Below the pieces are notes generated by a model, which saw only the letters and a list, made by a program, of their open reading frames with translations, did no database searches and had not been told where the DNA came from. The position numbers were made by a program, and so were the translations under genes. A DNA stretch of 64,000 nucleotides, taken from assembly GCA_958296115.1 (NCBI GenBank), contig OY282442.1, forward strand, positions 2,152,943 to 2,216,942, read 5' to 3'. The stretch is from an uncultured Dehalococcoidia bacterium (lineage in GTDB: Bacteria; Chloroflexota; Dehalococcoidia; Lucifugimonadales; CAJWER01). How positions within the stretch are numbered: position 1 is the first letter of the stretch; each line of letters begins with the position of its first letter. Of this stretch, positions 1 through 10,435 are shown piece after piece.

Positions 1-1
1 C

Positions 2-274
2 AGGGTGGCGCGCCGGCTCCGGGGCTACTCGCTGCTGGACGTGCATCCCCGGACGGGTCGCACGCACCAGATCCGGGTCCACATGGCTTCCATCGGCCAT
101 CCCGTCGCAGCCGACGTCATCTACGGCCGGGCGGCTCCGGGGCTCGACCGTCACTTCCTGCACGCGCGCCGGCTCGCGTTCGACCACCCGCGCACCGGCG
201 AGCGGCTGGAGCTGGAGTGCGGCCTGCCAGACGACCTGCAGGCGTTCCTGGATGAGGCGGCCCCGGCGCGGTGA
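2..274 (+). CDS. RluA/RluD-family 23S rRNA pseudouridine synthase, C-terminal part
   Basis: The 5' end lies outside the window; the frame is open to the first base. The visible ~90 residues carry the family's C-terminal signature: a [11 protein letters not shown] stretch, then IGHPV and a YG motif, which in RluA-type enzymes forms part of the fold that positions uridine for isomerisation to pseudouridine in rRNA. The catalytic Asp motif (HRLD) would lie upstream, so the exact target (RluD, RluC or RluA type) cannot be decided. It is convergent with the suf operon, with 11 bases between the two stop codons. Confidence 0.85.
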   Translation, partial: RVARRLRGYSLLDVHPRTGRTHQIRVHMASIGHPVAADVIYGRAAPGLDRHFLHARRLAFDHPRTGERLELECGLPDDLQAFLDEAAPAR

Positions 275-285
275 AGCCTGCCGGG

Positions 286-726
286 TCAGCGGTAGAGCTC
301 TAGCGCGTCTTCCAGGGCTGTCCATGGCAGCAGCGCGCACTTGACGCGCACGGGGAAAGCGCGGACGGATTCGAGGGCGCATATCTCGCCGAGAGCTCCG
401 CGCTCGGCGGGAGAAAGGGGCGCGCCCGTCATGAGCTCGCGGAACCGCGTCTGGAACTCGGTGGCTTCGGCGGCAGTCCTGCCTCTGACCGCCTCGGACA
501 TCATGGAGGCGGACGCCCTGTTGATCGCGCATCCGGCCGACTGAACGCCGATGGCGGAGAGCATATCGCCGGCGAGCTTTACCTGGACGTATACCTCGTC
601 GCCGCAGAATGGGTTGACCGCGTTGCCCTCAATGTCCGGGGCGTCGAGTTGTTCGTGATTGCGCGGGTTGCGGGAATGTTCGAGTATCTGCGCCCGGTAT
701 AGCTCGTCAAGGTCATCGGGGGCCAT
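286..726 (-). CDS. sufU: SufU-type iron-sulfur scaffold / sulfur acceptor (first copy)
   Basis: 146 residues of the SufU/IscU fold. Metal ligands sit at Cys41 (NPFCGD), Asp43, Cys66 (GCAI) and Cys130 (VKC), the Cys-Asp-Cys-Cys set of Gram-positive SufU, which binds zinc and takes persulfide sulfur from SufS. The family's insertion between the second and third cysteines is present. It is the last gene of the suf operon; its ATG overlaps the end of sufS by 14 bases, suggesting coupled translation. A second SufU is encoded at 2727-3182, an unusual duplication within one operon. Confidence 0.93.
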   Translation of the reverse strand: MAPDDLDELYRAQILEHSRNPRNHEQLDAPDIEGNAVNPFCGDEVYVQVKLAGDMLSAIGVQSAGCAINRASASMMSEAVRGRTAAEATEFQTRFRELMTGAPLSPAERGALGEICALESVRAFPVRVKCALLPWTALEDALELYR

Positions 727-1966
727 TTCCGAAGTACCGCAGCGCGTCTTTCAGTGCGTCAACCAGCAGGTCAACCTCGTCTTCGGTGTTGTAGATGTAG
801 AAGCTGGCGCGGGCCGTCGCTGGGACTCCGAGCCGTCCCATCACAGGCATCGTGCAGTGGTGCCCGGTGCGAACCGCGATTCCCCGCCGGTCGAGGAACG
901 TCCCCAGGTCGTGCGGGTGGATGTCGGATGCGTAGAAAGAGACGACCCCGCCGCGCAAGCTGAGGTCGCGCGGACCGAACACGTCTATCTCCTCCAGCTC
1001 GGCGAACCGCTCGAGCGCGTAGCCGGTCAGCTCCACCTCGTGCTGTCGCACGCGGTCCATGCCGATGGCCTCGAGGTATTCGACGGCTGCGCCGAGCCCT
1101 ATGGCGTCGGCGATGTTGGGCGTGCCGGCCTCGAACCTCATGGGCAGCTCGTTCCAGGTTGCGCCCTCGAGGGTTACGCTCAGCACCATCTCGCCGCCGC
1201 GCAGGAACGGCTCCATCGTCTCCAGCGCATCCCGCTTGGCGTACAGAGCGCCGATGCCGGTGGGTCCGAGCATCTTGTGTCCAGACAGGGTGAGGAAATC
1301 GCAGTCCAAGTCCTGGACGTCCACGGGCATGTGCGGGACGCTCTGGGCGCCGTCTATCATGACGGCGGCGCCGACGGCCCTGGCCTTGGCGGCGAGTTCC
1401 TTCACGGGGTTGATGGTTCCGAGGGAGTTGGAGCTGTGGACGATAGTTAGCAGCCTCGTGCGCTCGTTGATGATGGAATCCACGCCGCTGAGGTCGAGAG
1501 TCCCGTCGTCGGCGATGGGCAGGAAGCGCAGCCTGGCGCCGCGGTCCGCGGCGACCTTCTGCCAGGGGACCAGGTTGCTGTGGTGCTCCATCTCGGTGGT
1601 TACTATCTCGCCGCCGGGTTCGATGTTGCCCTGGGGCCAAGAGTGCGCCACGAGATTGATGGCCTCGGTGGCGTTGCGGGTCCAGATGATCTCGTCCGGC
1701 GACTCGGCGTTGATGAAGCGGGCGACCGCGGACCTGGCCTCCTCGAACCTGTCGGTGGCTTCCATGCTGAGCGCGTGGACGCCGCGGTGTACGTTGGAGT
1801 TGTAGCCCTCGTAGTAGTCGGACAGCGCGCGGATGACGCCGCGCGGCTTGTGGGAGGTGGCGGCGTTGTCGAGATAGACGAGCGGCTTGCCGTACACAGT
1901 GCGTGAAAGGATCGGGAAGTCCCGCCTGATGGCGTCGGAGTCTATGGAGATATGGGCTGCGCTCAC
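713..1966 (-). CDS. sufS: SufS cysteine desulfurase
   Basis: PLP-dependent enzyme that removes sulfur from cysteine and passes it to SufU. With the start chosen here (GTG at 1966, overlapping the Rieske stop as GTGA) the protein has 417 residues, normal for group II desulfurases. The PLP lysine is in LSGHKMLGPTG (Lys231), the cofactor Asp is in MIDGAQS, and the catalytic Cys371 lies in the short active-site loop RTGHHC of the SufS type. The open frame runs 40 residues further upstream, but that stretch is low-complexity Arg/Gly/Pro sequence overlapping the Rieske gene and is not credible. Confidence 0.95.
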   Translation of the reverse strand: MSAAHISIDSDAIRRDFPILSRTVYGKPLVYLDNAATSHKPRGVIRALSDYYEGYNSNVHRGVHALSMEATDRFEEARSAVARFINAESPDEIIWTRNATEAINLVAHSWPQGNIEPGGEIVTTEMEHHSNLVPWQKVAADRGARLRFLPIADDGTLDLSGVDSIINERTRLLTIVHSSNSLGTINPVKELAAKARAVGAAVMIDGAQSVPHMPVDVQDLDCDFLTLSGHKMLGPTGIGALYAKRDALETMEPFLRGGEMVLSVTLEGATWNELPMRFEAGTPNIADAIGLGAAVEYLEAIGMDRVRQHEVELTGYALERFAELEEIDVFGPRDLSLRGGVVSFYASDIHPHDLGTFLDRRGIAVRTGHHCTMPVMGRLGVPATARASFYIYNTEDEVDLLVDALKDALRYFGNGPR

Positions 1967-2286
1967 AACTCTACCTCTATTTCCTCTCCGTTGACCCTGA
2001 CCGGGTACGTGTCCACTGGCATGATGGCGGGGCCCCTGGTCGCCTCGCCCGTTCGGATGTCGAACCGCGCCCGGTGGCGTGGACACTCGATTTCGAAGCC
2101 GTCTATCTCGCCCTGGTCGAGGGGGCCGTCATCATGGGTGCAGAGGTTGTCTATCGCGTATATCTGGCCGTTGGCCTTGCAGATGGCGACCTCTCGGTCT
2201 TCGAGGTCGCATACCTGCACGGATCCATCCGGCACGTCCGATGCTCTAACTGCGCTAACGAACGCCAATTGCGTCTCCTTTCTCAT
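1963..2286 (-). CDS. Rieske-type [2Fe-2S] ferredoxin in the suf operon
   Basis: 107 residues with one Rieske motif: Cys49-x-His51 (CTH) and Cys68-x2-His71 (CPRH), ligands of a [2Fe-2S] cluster. There is no membrane segment, so it resembles soluble NirD/dioxygenase-ferredoxin proteins. Small Rieske proteins often lie in actinobacterial and chloroflexal suf operons, where an electron-transfer role in assembly is assumed but not, to my knowledge, proven. It overlaps the rrf2 gene upstream by 32 bases and the sufS start downstream by four. Confidence 0.9.
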   Translation of the reverse strand: MRKETQLAFVSAVRASDVPDGSVQVCDLEDREVAICKANGQIYAIDNLCTHDDGPLDQGEIDGFEIECPRHRARFDIRTGEATRGPAIMPVDTYPVRVNGEEIEVEL

Positions 2287-2704
2287 GTCTTGCCGCAGCG
2301 CCGGTCCTGTTCACCAGGTCGGCGATGCTCGTCGAATCGAGGACCCGCCACATGGCGTCTTCGACATCGCGCCAGACGTCCCGCTGTCCGCATTCCGGCG
2401 AGCGGTCGCAGTCGCCGGCGTCGTCGAGGCAGCTTATGAGCGTCTGCGGGCCGTCGAGGCAGCGCATGACCATGCCCATGCTGATGGCCGCGGGCTCGAC
2501 GGCGAGCTCGTGTCCGCCCTGGGGGCCTCGCTGGGCCGTGGTGAGCCCGCGGCGCTGGAGCGAGTGGAGCACCCTCGCCAGGTACGGCTCTGGGATGCTC
2601 TGGCGCTCGGCTATCTCAGCCGCGCGAACCAGCCCCTGGCCCCTGCGCGCCGCCAGGTCCACCAGCGCCCTTATGCCGTAATCGACTTGCATTGGGATGT
2701 GCAT
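2255..2704 (-). CDS. Rrf2/IscR-family transcriptional regulator
   Basis: 149 residues. The N-terminal winged helix (1-80, with VDYGIRALVDLA, a recognition helix around IPEPYLARVLHSL and a GGHEL wing) is typical of Rrf2 proteins. Cys92, Cys99 and Cys105 match the three-cysteine cluster-binding region of IscR (spacing x6/x5 here against x5/x5 in E. coli). Its place in the middle of the operon suggests it senses Fe-S status and controls the operon. The first ATG is chosen because GGGAG lies seven bases upstream; a second Met at residue 5 is possible. Confidence 0.9.
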   Translation of the reverse strand: MHIPMQVDYGIRALVDLAARRGQGLVRAAEIAERQSIPEPYLARVLHSLQRRGLTTAQRGPQGGHELAVEPAAISMGMVMRCLDGPQTLISCLDDAGDCDRSPECGQRDVWRDVEDAMWRVLDSTSIADLVNRTGAAARHEKGDAIGVR

Positions 2705-2726
2705 GGCTCTTCTCCCGGAGCCGGGC

Positions 2727-3182
2727 TCACTCGGTCTTGACGGTCTCGCCGCCGCCGTCGAGGGCGGACCTCAGCGCGTGCCACGATAGGGTGGCGCACT
2801 TTATCCTGGTTGGGAACTCGGATACGCCGGACAGCACCTCCAGGTCGCCGAGGGCGTCGTCCGGCTCGAACTCGCTGTCCGGGGGATGGGTCAGCATCTC
2901 GTGGAAGGCGTCGAACACCTGCCGCGCTTCCTCGCCGCTCTTGCCCTTGACCGCCTCGGTCATCATGGACGCCGACGCCCTCGATATGGCGCATCCCGAA
3001 CCCTGGAACGCGACGTCGGCAACGTCCGCGCCGTCCATCTTGAGGTAGAGGGTAACCGTGTCGCCGCAGAACGGGTTGTAACCGTTGGCTTCCCGGTCGG
3101 GACACTCTATCGGCCGGAAGTTCCGGGGCCTCCGGTTGTGGTCCATTATCAATTCCTGGTACAGCTCGTCCAGCTCAGACAT
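2727..3182 (-). CDS. sufU: SufU-type iron-sulfur scaffold / sulfur acceptor (second copy)
   Basis: 151 residues, paralogous to the SufU at the 3' end of the operon. Ligands are all present: Cys39 (NPFCGD), Asp41, Cys64 (GCAI) and Cys129 (IKC). It keeps a longer acidic insertion (around PPDSEFEPDD). The ATG at 3182 is chosen over an in-frame TTG at 3188; both overlap the end of sufD. The 3' extension after IKC ends in an acidic GGGETVKTE tail. Two SufU copies may serve different acceptors or conditions; nothing in the sequence shows a lost active site in either. Confidence 0.92.
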   Translation of the reverse strand: MSELDELYQELIMDHNRRPRNFRPIECPDREANGYNPFCGDTVTLYLKMDGADVADVAFQGSGCAISRASASMMTEAVKGKSGEEARQVFDAFHEMLTHPPDSEFEPDDALGDLEVLSGVSEFPTRIKCATLSWHALRSALDGGGETVKTE

Positions 3183-4530
3183 CTGCAATCGCCCGTCCTT
3201 GTTGTGATTTCGCTCCCGTCGCCGCGTGGCCGCTGGAGACGGTTAGGGCCGCTCGCTCCCTGAGGGCGTCGAGCGAGATGGAGTCTATTATCTCGGCGGC
3301 GAAACCTGCCACCAGGAGCTGACGCGCCGTGTCCTCGTCCAGCCCTCGGCTCCGCATGTAGAAGAGCGCGTCCTCGGCGACGGCGCCCGCGGTCGCGCCG
3401 TGAGTTGCCTGGATGTCGTCTGCGTATATCTCCAGGCTCGGCTTCGTGTTTATCCTGGCCCCTTCCGAGAGTAGCAGGTTCTTGTCCGACTGGCGCGCCA
3501 CGGTCTTCTGGGCGTCCTTGCGAACGAGCACGCGCCCGCTGAAAACGGCCCGGGAGCGGCCCGACAGGATGCCCTTGAAGAACTGGTCGCTGGAGCAGTG
3601 CGGCTTGGCGTGGTCTATGTTGATGTGGTTGTCGAGGTGCTGGCTGCCAGAGGTGAGGTACAACCCCTTCAGCAGGCAGGACGCGCCCTCGCCGTCAATG
3701 TGTACGTTCAGGTCGTTCCGGGCAATCCTGGAGCCTGTGGCGAAACTGGTCGAGGCGAAGGATGCGCCCGCGTCCAGCCTGACCCGAGTCGCGCCCACGT
3801 GGAACGCCTTTTCGCTCTCGGTCATGTAACGGTAATGCTCGACTGACGCGCCCTCGGACACCGCAATCTCCACGACGGCATTGGTGAAGTACCGGGCGTC
3901 TGGCGGGCCGACGTAGCTCTCGACGAGGGTCAGCCGGCTGTTCCTGCCAGCCAGCGCGAGAGTGCGGGGATACGAGACCCTGTCCGGCGACGCGCCGCTC
4001 GCCATGAAGACGAGGTGGACCGGCGTATCGCGCCCGGAGTCGTCCTGCGTTTCCACGACCGCGCCGTCCCGCATGAGCGCGGTGTTGACGGCGGTGAACC
4101 CGTCCTCTATCGAGGCGCAGCGCCCAAGGCGCTCGCTGACGGCCACCCCGTCGGCCGCGACAGCGCCGGAAATGGTGCGGACACGCGCCGCGCCGGCGGA
4201 TATGCGGGAGAGCGCCGGCGCGTACACGCCGTCCACGAACACGAGCGTGGTCCAGCCGTCGTCCCACGGCGCGAGGGCCTTGACCTGCGCGGGGGAGACG
4301 CCGTCCGCCGCGCCGTCGTCCGGGTACGCGAACGCGCTGCGGGCGATGGGGCCAACGTTGGTGTACTTCCACGGCTCGTTGCCGCGGGTCTCGGTCGGGA
4401 AGCCGACCTCGGCGAACCGATCCCACGCGGCGGCCCGAATCTCGCGCAGCCACGCCGGCTCGCCGCCCCGGCGCGCCAGCCGGAGGAAGTCAGCCTCGTA
4501 GGTTTCGTATGCTGTAGGCGAATGTGTCAT
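3175..4530 (-). CDS. sufD: SufD subunit of the SufBCD Fe-S assembly complex
   Basis: 451 residues, close to the usual SufD length. The N-terminal helical part contains RGNEPWKYTN, a signature of SufD. The C-terminal half has the right-handed beta-helix pattern ending with ATAGAVAEDALFYMRSRGL and a conserved His/Cys region (KPHCSSDQFFKGI). SufD pairs with SufB and binds SufC on the cytosolic assembly platform. The start ATG at 4530 is followed directly by the family-type N-terminus. It overlaps sufU downstream and is separated from sufC by one small gene. Confidence 0.93.
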   Translation of the reverse strand: MTHSPTAYETYEADFLRLARRGGEPAWLREIRAAAWDRFAEVGFPTETRGNEPWKYTNVGPIARSAFAYPDDGAADGVSPAQVKALAPWDDGWTTLVFVDGVYAPALSRISAGAARVRTISGAVAADGVAVSERLGRCASIEDGFTAVNTALMRDGAVVETQDDSGRDTPVHLVFMASGASPDRVSYPRTLALAGRNSRLTLVESYVGPPDARYFTNAVVEIAVSEGASVEHYRYMTESEKAFHVGATRVRLDAGASFASTSFATGSRIARNDLNVHIDGEGASCLLKGLYLTSGSQHLDNHINIDHAKPHCSSDQFFKGILSGRSRAVFSGRVLVRKDAQKTVARQSDKNLLLSEGARINTKPSLEIYADDIQATHGATAGAVAEDALFYMRSRGLDEDTARQLLVAGFAAEIIDSISLDALRERAALTVSSGHAATGAKSQQGRAIADV

Positions 4531-4559
4531 CGGTGAGTCAACTCGTTGTCATTCGGTTG

Positions 4560-4766
4560 TCAGGGGTTGCATTTGCCGCATAGCCCGATATCCTTCTTTC
4601 CGGTTGCCTTCATTTTATGTTCAGCCTTCTCCTTGGTATCGAATTTACCGTGCCATAGGCCATTATCAGGATTACTTTCAGTGTCTCTGTCGGTATACGA
4701 CTTGCAGGTCGCTCGATGGACTCTTGCGCGATTATTCGGGTGGTTCTCGTACACGACATAGCCCAA
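4560..4766 (-). CDS. Cys-containing miniprotein between sufC and sufD
   Basis: 68 residues, very hydrophilic, with Cys21 (ATCKSY) and a C-terminal CGKC pair that could bind zinc. Base composition is clearly lower in GC than the suf genes around it, which suggests a recent insertion. The start is a TTG at 4766 with GGAG eight bases upstream, inside the last codons of sufC. From memory it resembles small hypothetical proteins of the VYENxPNNxAxxH...C...CGxCNP type found sporadically in bacteria; no function is known to me. Confidence 0.7.
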   Translation of the reverse strand: MGYVVYENHPNNRARVHRATCKSYTDRDTESNPDNGLWHGKFDTKEKAEHKMKATGKKDIGLCGKCNP

Positions 4767-4770
4767 TGCT

Positions 4771-5520
<750 letters not shown>

Positions 5521-5545
5521 GTCAGGGGCCTCCGTTCGTGTGCAA

Positions 5546-5695
5546 TCATTCCTTGACCGTGTAGTACAGGTCGGTCAGCGGGGACTTTATGATCGTTTCC
5601 GATTTGCCGTCGAAGAACTCGTCAACCGCCTTGGTAGCGCCCGGCCAATGCTTCACGAACGACTTCGCGCTTGTCCTGTCCACGTATCGAAACAT
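5546..5695 (-). CDS. Small 49-residue protein
   Basis: ATG at 5695, stop at 5546-5548. The translation begins MFRYVDRTSAKSF and ends TDLYYTVKE; it is mixed basic/acidic with no membrane segment and no cysteines. Its ATG lies three bases after the stop of the upstream DUF1643 gene, and it sits 25 bases before sufC on the same strand, so it reads as a real member of the operon. I do not recognise the family. Confidence 0.55.
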   Translation of the reverse strand: MFRYVDRTSAKSFVKHWPGATKAVDEFFDGKSETIIKSPLTDLYYTVKE

Positions 5696-5698
5696 GCG

Positions 5699-6187
5699 CT
5701 ACGGCGCCTCTTGGAAGCGGACGGGCCGCTCGCCTGCCTGAAGATACAGCGGGTGCCTGGGCTGGCTGCGCTTGGTCATGCCGAGGTGATACATCCTGCC
5801 CGCCGCGCCCCCGCCTTCGAGCATCCGCAGGACGCGACCGCCCCTGCCTAGACGCAGCCCGTGATTCCCCCACGCGCAGACCACCATGTCCGCTTCCCGC
5901 GCGTATCGCATGATATAGTCGTCGTTCAGCGGCCCCACGGGGGGCGCGCTTGCCAGTAGGGCGCGCGGGTCCGTGGAGCGCAGGGCGAATATGTTGCAGA
6001 CCCACAGGGCGCCGTATCCCCAGCGCTCGGCGAAGCCCTTGCACCGCGTGACCGTTGGGTCGGACCTCTCCTCGTCCGCCGCGCTCGGATTCAACATCAC
6101 GAACATGCAGGCGCTGTCCTGGCTGGACAGCCTCGCTTCCAGCCAGTAGCGGTATCGGCGGTCGGGCGAGAAATGGGCGTCGTGCAT
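5699..6187 (-). CDS. DUF1643-family protein
   Basis: 162 residues from the ATG at 6187, one base after the TGA of the upstream gene. It shows the DUF1643 pattern in order: RYRYWLEARL, FVMLNPSAADEERSDPTVTRC, FAERWGYGALWVCNIFALR, PVGPLND, a CAWGNHG segment and PRHPLY near the C-terminus. The family's function is unknown to me; members are often in mobile or phage-related neighbourhoods. Its place between sufB and sufC is odd. The open frame extends 58 residues further upstream but overlaps the neighbouring gene in Arg-rich sequence. Confidence 0.85.
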   Translation of the reverse strand: MHDAHFSPDRRYRYWLEARLSSQDSACMFVMLNPSAADEERSDPTVTRCKGFAERWGYGALWVCNIFALRSTDPRALLASAPPVGPLNDDYIMRYAREADMVVCAWGNHGLRLGRGGRVLRMLEGGGAAGRMYHLGMTKRSQPRHPLYLQAGERPVRFQEAP

Positions 6188-6188
6188 G

Positions 6189-6614
6189 TCAGGCTTCGTC
6201 CGTGTCATCCAGGGACGGCGGAGGTGGCGGCTCCTTCCCCTCGGCCTCTGCGGCAATGCGCTGCTCGTTCCACGTCTCCCACATCTGGTACACCTCGGTT
6301 CGCCCTTTAGCGGTCGCTTCGGCGAGTCGCCTTTCTCTCCTTCTTTCGAGGTACTTCTCAAGACTGTCTGCGAGAACCATCAGCATCCTCCCTAGTTCTG
6401 TTATGAAGAGCGAGTTCGCGGCCGACGTGATGGCAATGGGCGCCGACCCCTGCCAGATGGCTATTAGCGTCTCCGTGACGCTATCGCTGCGGTTGCGAAG
6501 CGCCTCCTGATAGATTAGCAGGACGACCCCGGCCAGGTATTGTATGATGAACAGGCTGAAGTAGAGGTTCCTTGCTCTCCACGCGACGCTCCATATCGAC
6601 TCCCTGTCATCCAT
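6189..6614 (-). CDS. Membrane-anchored coiled-coil hypothetical protein
   Basis: 141 residues. A hydrophobic segment at about 18-35 (LYFSLFIIQYLAGVVLLIY) is a clear transmembrane helix; a second weaker one lies near 55-75. A charged helical stretch follows (LEKYLERRRERRLAEATAK) and then a Pro-rich acidic tail. The family is not recognised. It lies 12 bases after the sufB stop and one base before the DUF1643 start, so it is co-transcribed with suf. Confidence 0.65.
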   Translation of the reverse strand: MDDRESIWSVAWRARNLYFSLFIIQYLAGVVLLIYQEALRNRSDSVTETLIAIWQGSAPIAITSAANSLFITELGRMLMVLADSLEKYLERRRERRLAEATAKGRTEVYQMWETWNEQRIAAEAEGKEPPPPPSLDDTDEA

Positions 6615-6626
6615 CCCCTTCCCGGA

Positions 6627-8084
<1,458 letters not shown>

Positions 8085-8124
8085 GGAGCCTCCCGCGAAT
8101 TGTTGATTGAACGGGTCAAGAACC

Positions 8125-8154
8125 ATTGTAGACGCGCCGCCGGCCCTGCGTCAA
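8125..8154 (-). promoter_or_regulatory. Probable sigma-70 promoter of the suf operon
   Basis: On the minus strand TTGACG is followed after 18 bases by TACAAT, placing transcription start near 8118. This lies inside the upstream extension of sufB and supports the GTG start at 8084. Whether the Rrf2 protein binds here cannot be told from one site. Confidence 0.5.
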
Positions 8155-8221
8155 CAATTCCGCGTTGCTGTATCCTTCTACGAGCGCCAACCTGCCGTTT
8201 GGCCAAAGGTGTAGCATCGCC

Positions 8222-8857
8222 ATGACAACAGACAGCGGCTCGCTATCCACGCCTGCGTCCGGGGCGGGTTTGCAACCAGCCCTCGATGACGCCCCGCGTC
8301 CCAGCATCGTAATCGGGCTGGGCAATCCCGGGCGTAGGTACGCCGCCACGCGGCACAACGTGGGCCAGTGGTGCATAGACCGGCTGGGGAAGCGGCATGG
8401 AATCGCGCTGTCGGGGCGCTCCAGGCTGGCGGACGTTGGCGAGGGCATTATCGGCGGGCGCGGCGTCGCACTCGCCAAGCCCCGCACATACGTGAACGAG
8501 AGCGGTCGCGCCGTCACGTCCCTTATGGCGCGGTACAGCGCAGGGCCAGGCAACCTGCTGGTGGTATATGACGATATGGACCTTCCGGCGGGGAGCATCC
8601 GGCTTCGCGCCAGGGGCGGCTCCGGCGGGCATAACGGCATGAAGTCCGTCATCGCGGCAACCGGCGCGCGGGAGTTCGCGCGGCTCAGGGTCGGCATAGG
8701 GCGGCCAAGCGGAGGCGTCGGCGAGGTCGAGCACGTATTGAGCTCGATGCGCCGGGAGGACCGGGACAGGGTCGAGGAGGCGGTGAACAGGGCTGCCGAT
8801 GCCATCGAGACGGTCCTAACCGACGGCGTGGAGGCCGCCATGAACCGGTTCAACTAG
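8222..8857 (+). CDS. pth: Peptidyl-tRNA hydrolase
   Basis: Releases peptides from peptidyl-tRNA dropped by ribosomes. 211 residues from the ATG at 8222: an extra ~28-residue leader rich in Ser/Ala/Pro, then the family core VIGLGNPGRRYAATRHNVG with the catalytic His (RHNVG), the conserved Asn in KPRTYVNESG, VVYDDMDLPAG and GGSGGHNGMKSV. The leader is unusually long; translation could begin later but no better start is visible. Convergent with purH (7 bases between stops). Confidence 0.95.
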   Translation: MTTDSGSLSTPASGAGLQPALDDAPRPSIVIGLGNPGRRYAATRHNVGQWCIDRLGKRHGIALSGRSRLADVGEGIIGGRGVALAKPRTYVNESGRAVTSLMARYSAGPGNLLVVYDDMDLPAGSIRLRARGGSGGHNGMKSVIAATGAREFARLRVGIGRPSGGVGEVEHVLSSMRREDRDRVEEAVNRAADAIETVLTDGVEAAMNRFN

Positions 8858-8864
8858 CAAGCCG

Positions 8865-10412
8865 CTAGTGTCGGAAGTGGCGCACGCCGGTAAATACCAG
8901 CGCGAGGCCGAGGCGGTCGGCTGCCGCTATAACGTCGTCGTCGCGGATGGAGCCTCCGGGCTCTGCGATGGCGGTAACTCCACCCTCGGCGGCGAGCTCT
9001 ACGCCGTCCGCGAAAGGGAAATACGCATCGGAGGCGAGGACGGCGCCCCTGGACCTCTCGCCTGCGATGCGGAGGGCGAGATGCACGCTGGTGACGCGGT
9101 TGGGCTGGCCGGCTCCCATGCCCGCCAGGGCGTTGTCCCTAGCTAGCACGATGGCGTTCGATTTCACGTGCTTGGCGGCTTTCCACGCGAAGGCCAGGTC
9201 GGCGATCTCGCCGTCGGTCGGCGCGCGCCTGCTCTTGACCTCCCAGCTTGCGGGGTCTTCCTCGATAGCATCCTCGGACTGCGCGAGAACGCCGCCGGAT
9301 ACCTTCCTGACGTCGAGCCGCTCGGCCGGTCCCCGGGCTGGCTGGGCGCGGAGGACGCGGGCCTGCTTGCGCTTCTTCAGTATCTCCATGGCCTCCGTCT
9401 CGAAGTCCGGGGCTATCACGACGTGATAGAGGACGCCGCGCATTGCCTTCGCAGTGGCCGCCGTCAGCGTCCTGTTGAAGGCGACGATGCCGCCGTATGC
9501 CGACATGGTGTCGCCCTCGTATGCCTTGCGGTAGGCGGCAGGCTGGTCGTCGTCGAGCGCCAGGCCGCACGGGTTGTTGTGCTTGACCACTACCGCGGCG
9601 GGTTCCTGAAAGTCGGATACGACGCGCCATGCCGCCTCGCCGTCGAGCGCGTTGTTGAAGGATACCTCGGGTCCCGAAAGCTGCTCGGCGCGCGCTATTC
9701 CACCCGTGGACATTGGGTCCGAATATATCGCCCCGGCCTGGTGCGGATTCTCACCGTACCTCAGCGCCCCCGTCCGCTCGTAGCCCAACGTGAACGTATC
9801 GGGGAGCGCTTCGAGTCGTGATGACGCAGGCCGCGGGTCGCCGTCGAGCAGATAGTGGGATACTGAGGTGTCGTATAGGGCGACGTGCTGGAAGGCTTTC
9901 TGGGCGAGACTGCGCCGCTCGTCGATGGTGACGGGGGCATGGCCGCGGATCCGCTCGGCAAGCCAGGCGTAGTCCGCCGGATCGACCACTACGATGACGG
10001 ACGGGAAGTTCTTGGCCGCGGCCCTTATCAGTGTCGGCCCGCCGATGTCTATGTTCTCCAGCGCGTCTTCCAGGGCGGCCCCCGGCCGCATGACCGTCTC
10101 GACGAACGGGTATAGGTTGACGGCCACCAGGTCTATGGCTTCGATGCCGTGCTCGGCGAGCTGGTCGGCGTGGGAGTCTAGGCCGCGGCGGGCGAGGATG
10201 CCGCCGTGGACCTTCGGGTGCAGCGTCTTGACGCGGCCGTCCAGGATCTCGGGGAAGCCGGTGAGCTCGGACACCTGCGTCACCGGCAGGCCGGCCGCGG
10301 AGATGGCCGCGCTGGTGCCGCCGGTGCTCACCAGGTCGAACCCAGCGCCGCGCAGCGCGCCGGCGAACTCTGCCAACCCCGTCTTGTCGAATACGCTCAG
10401 AATAGCTTTCAT
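8865..10412 (-). CDS. purH: Bifunctional AICAR transformylase / IMP cyclohydrolase
   Basis: Catalyses the last two steps of IMP synthesis. 515 residues from the ATG at 10412 (MKAILSVFDKTGL), the normal start and length. The N-terminal MGS-like cyclohydrolase domain carries STGGTSAAI and RVKTLHPKVHGGIL; the C-terminal transformylase domain carries KHNNPCGLA, MSAYGGIVAFN and the final SDAYFPFADGVE block. The frame stays open far upstream into purM, but that stretch is out-of-frame purM sequence. It is the third gene of purF-purM-purH, 23 bases after purM. Confidence 0.96.
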   Translation of the reverse strand: MKAILSVFDKTGLAEFAGALRGAGFDLVSTGGTSAAISAAGLPVTQVSELTGFPEILDGRVKTLHPKVHGGILARRGLDSHADQLAEHGIEAIDLVAVNLYPFVETVMRPGAALEDALENIDIGGPTLIRAAAKNFPSVIVVVDPADYAWLAERIRGHAPVTIDERRSLAQKAFQHVALYDTSVSHYLLDGDPRPASSRLEALPDTFTLGYERTGALRYGENPHQAGAIYSDPMSTGGIARAEQLSGPEVSFNNALDGEAAWRVVSDFQEPAAVVVKHNNPCGLALDDDQPAAYRKAYEGDTMSAYGGIVAFNRTLTAATAKAMRGVLYHVVIAPDFETEAMEILKKRKQARVLRAQPARGPAERLDVRKVSGGVLAQSEDAIEEDPASWEVKSRRAPTDGEIADLAFAWKAAKHVKSNAIVLARDNALAGMGAGQPNRVTSVHLALRIAGERSRGAVLASDAYFPFADGVELAAEGGVTAIAEPGGSIRDDDVIAAADRLGLALVFTGVRHFRH

Positions 10413-10435
10413 ACGGCCTCTTTCTGTGTCGGGCG

